Below, piece after piece: positions 5,699-8,291 of a stretch of 8,291 bases of DNA (position 1 is the first letter of the stretch; each line of letters begins with the position of its first letter). The stretch spans positions 1 through 8,291 of the forward strand of contig JAGBAU010000329.1 of assembly GCA_017938785.1 (NCBI GenBank), written 5' to 3'. Position numbers and translations under genes: made by a program. A model generated the notes under the pieces. The model saw nothing but the letters and a program-made list of their open reading frames with translations. It did no database searches and had not been told where the DNA came from. The DNA is from Clostridia bacterium. Its GTDB lineage: Bacteria; Bacillota_A; Clostridia; Christensenellales; Aristaeellaceae.

Positions 5699-7618
5699 TT
5701 ATGCCTGCAGGCGGAAGGAAAGATCCGTATCGCGCATGTAGCCGCGCTTATCCTTGTAACCGATTTCCACCCATCCGGTCTCTTCATTTACGCTGATGAC
5801 CTTCACCACGGTATCGAAGCTGACGCGCTTGAGCACCTCGGAATCCGTATCCGGCTCAGCGTAAATCTTGACCTTGCTGTCGCGGCGGTTATTGACCACG
5901 ATGGCCGTAATCTCCTGGTTCAGTTCTTCAGAGGACATCATGGCGCTGCTGGTATTGGCCACATCCTCCACCTCGTCGGCGCTGCCCTGCCAGAAGGTCA
6001 GGTAATCGTTCATCAGATAGCCGATTTCCTCGGCATAGCCCACGCGGGTCCAGCCCTCCTCACGGGAGAGCACGCGCATGCTGGTGCCGTTGGGAATCTG
6101 GGCGAAGATGGAGCTTGCGCCGTCCGGAGCCTCGCGCAGGTTGAGCAGCACGCTGTCGGAGCCGGTGTTCACGGTCACATAGTCCACCAGCTCCTCCTGC
6201 TCGGCGGTATACTTCTTGCTCGCATAGTAGTTGCGGAAGGCCTGCTTTTCCGTTTCTGCGCCGGAAATATATTCCTCCAGGGAATTGCCCAGCACAACGC
6301 TCTTGTCCCCCGCCGTATACTTCAGGATCTTATTCTCCGTGGTATAGGGTTTCAGGTACTTGGTGTACATATAGCCGGTCATGCCGTTGGCAACCACATT
6401 GGCCCAGCCGTTTTCATAACCCAACAAAACCACGCTGTCGCCATCGCCCACGCGGGTCAGGTTCTGGCTCTCGGTATTCATCTGGGAACGCACGATGATC
6501 TTGGCCTTCTTAAAGTTCACTCGGGCCATGTTGATTTCTTCAGTAATGTATTCCATCCGGAAATCGGAAGAGCCCAGTTCCCCGATAATGCGCTCCACCT
6601 CGTAGTAAGCCAGCTGTTGAATCTCCGGGGTGGCCACGCCGTCGGCGCTGTAGCCGCACAGGCGCTGCAAAATCTTCACCGCGTTCACCACATCCAAATC
6701 GTAAACGCTGTCCACATCGCCGCTGTAGATGCCCAGCTGCCCAAGGGCGGTCTGCAGCTTTTTCACAGCGGGACCGCTGCGGCCCTCCCTGAGGGTAATT
6801 TGACCGGCGGACACGGGTGCATCGTTGGTGAAGATCATATCCAGGAACTGCTTGCTGGCGATGCCATTCTGAACCATGCCGATGTCCTTCTGCACGTTCT
6901 TTACAGCAGAAACCAGCTCCACATCGTACTTGCCGTCCTTGCCGCCGTCATAGTAGCCCAAATCCTTCAGCCTGAGCTGCAGGTCGACCACCTGGGAGCC
7001 GGTGGAGCCGAGGCCCAGGGCGTCATCAGAGATGCCCATGAACTCGGGATAGGTCATTTCCTCCTGGGTATAGGTGGAAATGTAGAGCAGCTGGCGCAGG
7101 TTTTCATCCTTCTTGCCGCTCTTGAAAATCTTTACCCGCGTACCCGTCAGGCATTGCTTGGCGATGAATTTGGCGTCCTCCACGCGCAGGCGAATGCAGC
7201 CGTGGGATGCAGGATGGCCGAACTCCGCCGCAGCGCTGGGGCTCATCCGGTTATCCTCCTTGCGGTTGAAGGGGATGGAATGGAACAGGTACGGCCCGCT
7301 GATGCGGGTGGCATACTGGGCATAGCAATTAAACGCATTGAAATAATACCACTTTGTGCGTTCATCGGAGAGTTCCTTGCTGGGAAGGTAATAGGTGCCC
7401 TCGGGCGTGGAATCATTCTCACCGGCGGAACAGAGCATCTGCCGCGCAATGGTATTGTCCTTCGTATTGTAGATCGTGACGATCTGGTTGGTGAGGTCCA
7501 CCTCGATATAGTAAGGGCGCTTGTAGGCAGCAAAGGCCGCCTCCACACCCAGGCCGCACAGGCCGATCACCAGCGTGAGCACAACGATCAGGATACTCTT
7601 CAAATGCTTCAACTGCAT
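5699..7618 (-). CDS. Secreted L,D-transpeptidase with peptidoglycan-binding and SH3b repeats (copy A)
   Basis: Paralogue of the next gene downstream, with the same predicted activity on peptidoglycan outside the membrane. The 639-aa product has a long hydrophobic signal segment (cleavage probably after AFA, residue 30). The YkuD domain is at about 37-166, with catalytic Cys141 in SHGCIRLR, His139, and His113 in LFHSIPF. Two PG_binding_1 repeats are at about 205-262 and 277-338 (LQLRLKDLGYYDG; VKKLQTALGQLGIYSG). Three SH3b-like repeats are at about 373-425, 480-542 and 582-634. The start at 7618 has GAGGG 7 nt upstream. By eye, residues 271-330 match copy B at 41 of 60 positions, and ELVDYVTVNTGSD (476-488) is identical in both. 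The copies differ by one residue before the active site, with a compensating one-residue change near 184. Signal peptide and the acidic linker at about 545-570 are the least conserved. It is divergent from the azlC-like gene. Confidence 0.93.
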   Translation of the reverse strand: MQLKHLKSILIVVLTLVIGLCGLGVEAAFAAYKRPYYIEVDLTNQIVTIYNTKDNTIARQMLCSAGENDSTPEGTYYLPSKELSDERTKWYYFNAFNCYAQYATRISGPYLFHSIPFNRKEDNRMSPSAAAEFGHPASHGCIRLRVEDAKFIAKQCLTGTRVKIFKSGKKDENLRQLLYISTYTQEEMTYPEFMGISDDALGLGSTGSQVVDLQLRLKDLGYYDGGKDGKYDVELVSAVKNVQKDIGMVQNGIASKQFLDMIFTNDAPVSAGQITLREGRSGPAVKKLQTALGQLGIYSGDVDSVYDLDVVNAVKILQRLCGYSADGVATPEIQQLAYYEVERIIGELGSSDFRMEYITEEINMARVNFKKAKIIVRSQMNTESQNLTRVGDGDSVVLLGYENGWANVVANGMTGYMYTKYLKPYTTENKILKYTAGDKSVVLGNSLEEYISGAETEKQAFRNYYASKKYTAEQEELVDYVTVNTGSDSVLLNLREAPDGASSIFAQIPNGTSMRVLSREEGWTRVGYAEEIGYLMNDYLTFWQGSADEVEDVANTSSAMMSSEELNQEITAIVVNNRRDSKVKIYAEPDTDSEVLKRVSFDTVVKVISVNEETGWVEIGYKDKRGYMRDTDLSFRLQA

Positions 7619-7625
7619 ATTTCAA

Positions 7626-7630
7626 CCCTC
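7626..7630 (-). promoter_or_regulatory. Ribosome-binding site of L,D-transpeptidase copy A
   Basis: GAGGG on the minus strand, 7 nt before the ATG at 7618, the same spacing as in copy B. Confidence 0.6.
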
Positions 7631-7669
7631 TAAAGCGATATTTGTAACACCATAACATAATTTCCCTAC

Positions 7670-7675
7670 ATTATA
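7670..7675 (-). promoter_or_regulatory. -10 box upstream of L,D-transpeptidase copy A
   Basis: A perfect TATAAT on the minus strand, about 50 nt before the ATG at 7618. No good -35 is seen at 16-18 bp, so the promoter may be weak or activator-dependent. Confidence 0.5.
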
Positions 7676-7722
7676 CAAGCAATTTTGGGTGAAAAACACA
7701 AAAACCATGCATGTTAATAAAC

Positions 7723-7752
7723 TTGCCCTTGTTTCGACTACAATTTTATGTT
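7723..7752 (+). promoter_or_regulatory. Possible promoter of the azlC-like gene
   Basis: TTGCCC (7723-7728) and TATGTT (7747-7752), each a 4-of-6 match to consensus, are 18 bp apart. Transcription would start about 30 nt before the ATG at 7791. The match is weak, and this is the best candidate rather than a clear promoter. Confidence 0.35.
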
Positions 7753-7790
7753 AAAGTGTTCCACAAAAAACGAAGAGTTGGCGAACACCT

Positions 7791-8291
7791 ATGCAAAACG
7801 CAAAGAATACAAAGCTGAAAGCCCTGCGCGCAGCCTTTCCCCATACCATACCCATCCTTGCGGGTTTCCTGTTTCTGGGCATGACCTACGGCGTGTTCAT
7901 GGTGCAGTCGGGCTTCCCCTTCTGGTATCCCATGCTCACCAGCCTGGTGGTCTTTGGCGGTTCCCTGGAATTCGTGATCGTAAACCTGCTGCTGGGTGCA
8001 TTCAACCCGCTGCAGGCCTTCTTCATGGCGCTGATGATTCAGGCGCGCCACCTGTTCTACGGCATTTCCGTGCTGGACAAATACCGCAGCCTCGGCGTAA
8101 AGAAGCTGTACATGATCTTCGGACTGACCGATGAAACCTTCTCCATCAACTGCGCTACCGAGCCCCCGGCGGATGTGGATGCAGGCTGGTTCCGCTTCTT
8201 CGTCACCATACTGGACCATCTCTACTGGTTTACCGGCTGCACGCTGGGCGCACTGTTCGGCATGCTGATCAAGTTCAACACCCAGGGCCTG
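7791..8291 (+). CDS. azlC: AzlC family branched-chain amino acid permease (partial, C-terminus cut off)
   Basis: Large subunit of the AzlCD (YgaZH-type) exporter of branched-chain amino acids in the cytoplasmic membrane; it normally works with the small protein AzlD. The 167 visible codons start MQNAKNTKLK and include hydrophobic segments at about 19-36, 46-71, 76-93 and 136-162. Family motifs are clear: VVFGGSLEFV (53-62), ARHLFYGIS (85-93), GLTDETFS (111-118) and WFTGCTLGALFG (146-157). AzlC proteins are around 230 aa, so roughly a quarter is missing past the right edge, where an azlD gene would be expected. An in-frame TAA at 7752 with no other start codon after it makes ATG 7791 the only likely start. 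Its ribosome-binding site is poor: only AGAG (7774-7777), 13 nt away. It is divergent from L,D-transpeptidase copy A across a 172-bp gap. Confidence 0.9.
   Translation, partial: MQNAKNTKLKALRAAFPHTIPILAGFLFLGMTYGVFMVQSGFPFWYPMLTSLVVFGGSLEFVIVNLLLGAFNPLQAFFMALMIQARHLFYGISVLDKYRSLGVKKLYMIFGLTDETFSINCATEPPADVDAGWFRFFVTILDHLYWFTGCTLGALFGMLIKFNTQGL

Noticed and set aside
5612..7633. 673-codon open frame on the plus strand opposite L,D-transpeptidase copy A
   Set aside because: It is antisense to a gene with clear domains, and its translation is a His/Ala/Gly/Val-rich mix with no recognisable motif. Such frames arise when the real gene rarely uses TTA, CTA and TCA codons. Frames at 3603-4829 and 4878-5741 opposite copy B are the same effect.
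7748..8134. 128-codon plus-strand frame overlapping the azlC-like gene start
   Set aside because: It is out of frame with the conserved AzlC motifs, and its own ATG would overlap the candidate -10 box.
1..8291. Defence system, prophage, CRISPR array or insertion sequence
   Set aside because: No array-like repeats, transposase, integrase, terminal inverted repeats or nuclease motifs were found; the HD protein alone is not evidence of a defence system.

Overview
The window looks like a chromosomal segment of a GC-rich member of the Bacillota (Clostridia-like, possibly gut-associated). The signs are strong AGGAGG/GAGGT ribosome-binding sites, TATAAT-type -10 boxes in AT-rich gaps, GC-rich genes, a clostridial-style polar amino acid ABC system, and L,D-transpeptidases carrying SH3b repeats. 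This placement is inference from style; no rRNA or phylogenetic marker is present.

Layout, left to right. (1) Positions 1-1496, minus strand: the end of an amino acid ABC importer operon, with the substrate-binding protein gene first and then the permease, which runs off the left edge. A stem-loop lies between the two genes. (2) Positions 1497-1738: an AT-rich divergent promoter region with small inverted and direct repeats and a good promoter for the rightward unit. (3) Positions 1739-3600, plus strand: a MATE-family efflux transporter gene overlapping by 4 bp a gene for a small HD-domain phosphohydrolase. (4) Positions 3601-3680: two back-to-back hairpins that terminate the rightward unit and the converging leftward gene. 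(5) Positions 3681-7618, minus strand: two consecutive paralogous secreted L,D-transpeptidases of exactly the same length (639 aa). Each has a signal peptide, an N-terminal YkuD domain, two peptidoglycan-binding repeats and three SH3b repeats, and each has its own promoter-like sequence. (6) Positions 7619-7790: a second divergent gap. (7) Positions 7791-8291, plus strand: the first 167 codons of an AzlC-family branched-chain amino acid permease, cut by the right edge.

How they fit together: most genes act at the cell envelope, namely nutrient uptake, efflux, amino acid export and cell-wall cross-linking or remodelling. They are separate transcription units rather than one pathway. Each intergenic gap is shorter than 300 bp. 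I found no tRNA, rRNA, CRISPR array, insertion sequence, phage gene or recognisable defence system. The most distinctive feature is the tandem L,D-transpeptidase pair; nothing here clearly amounts to an undescribed system.
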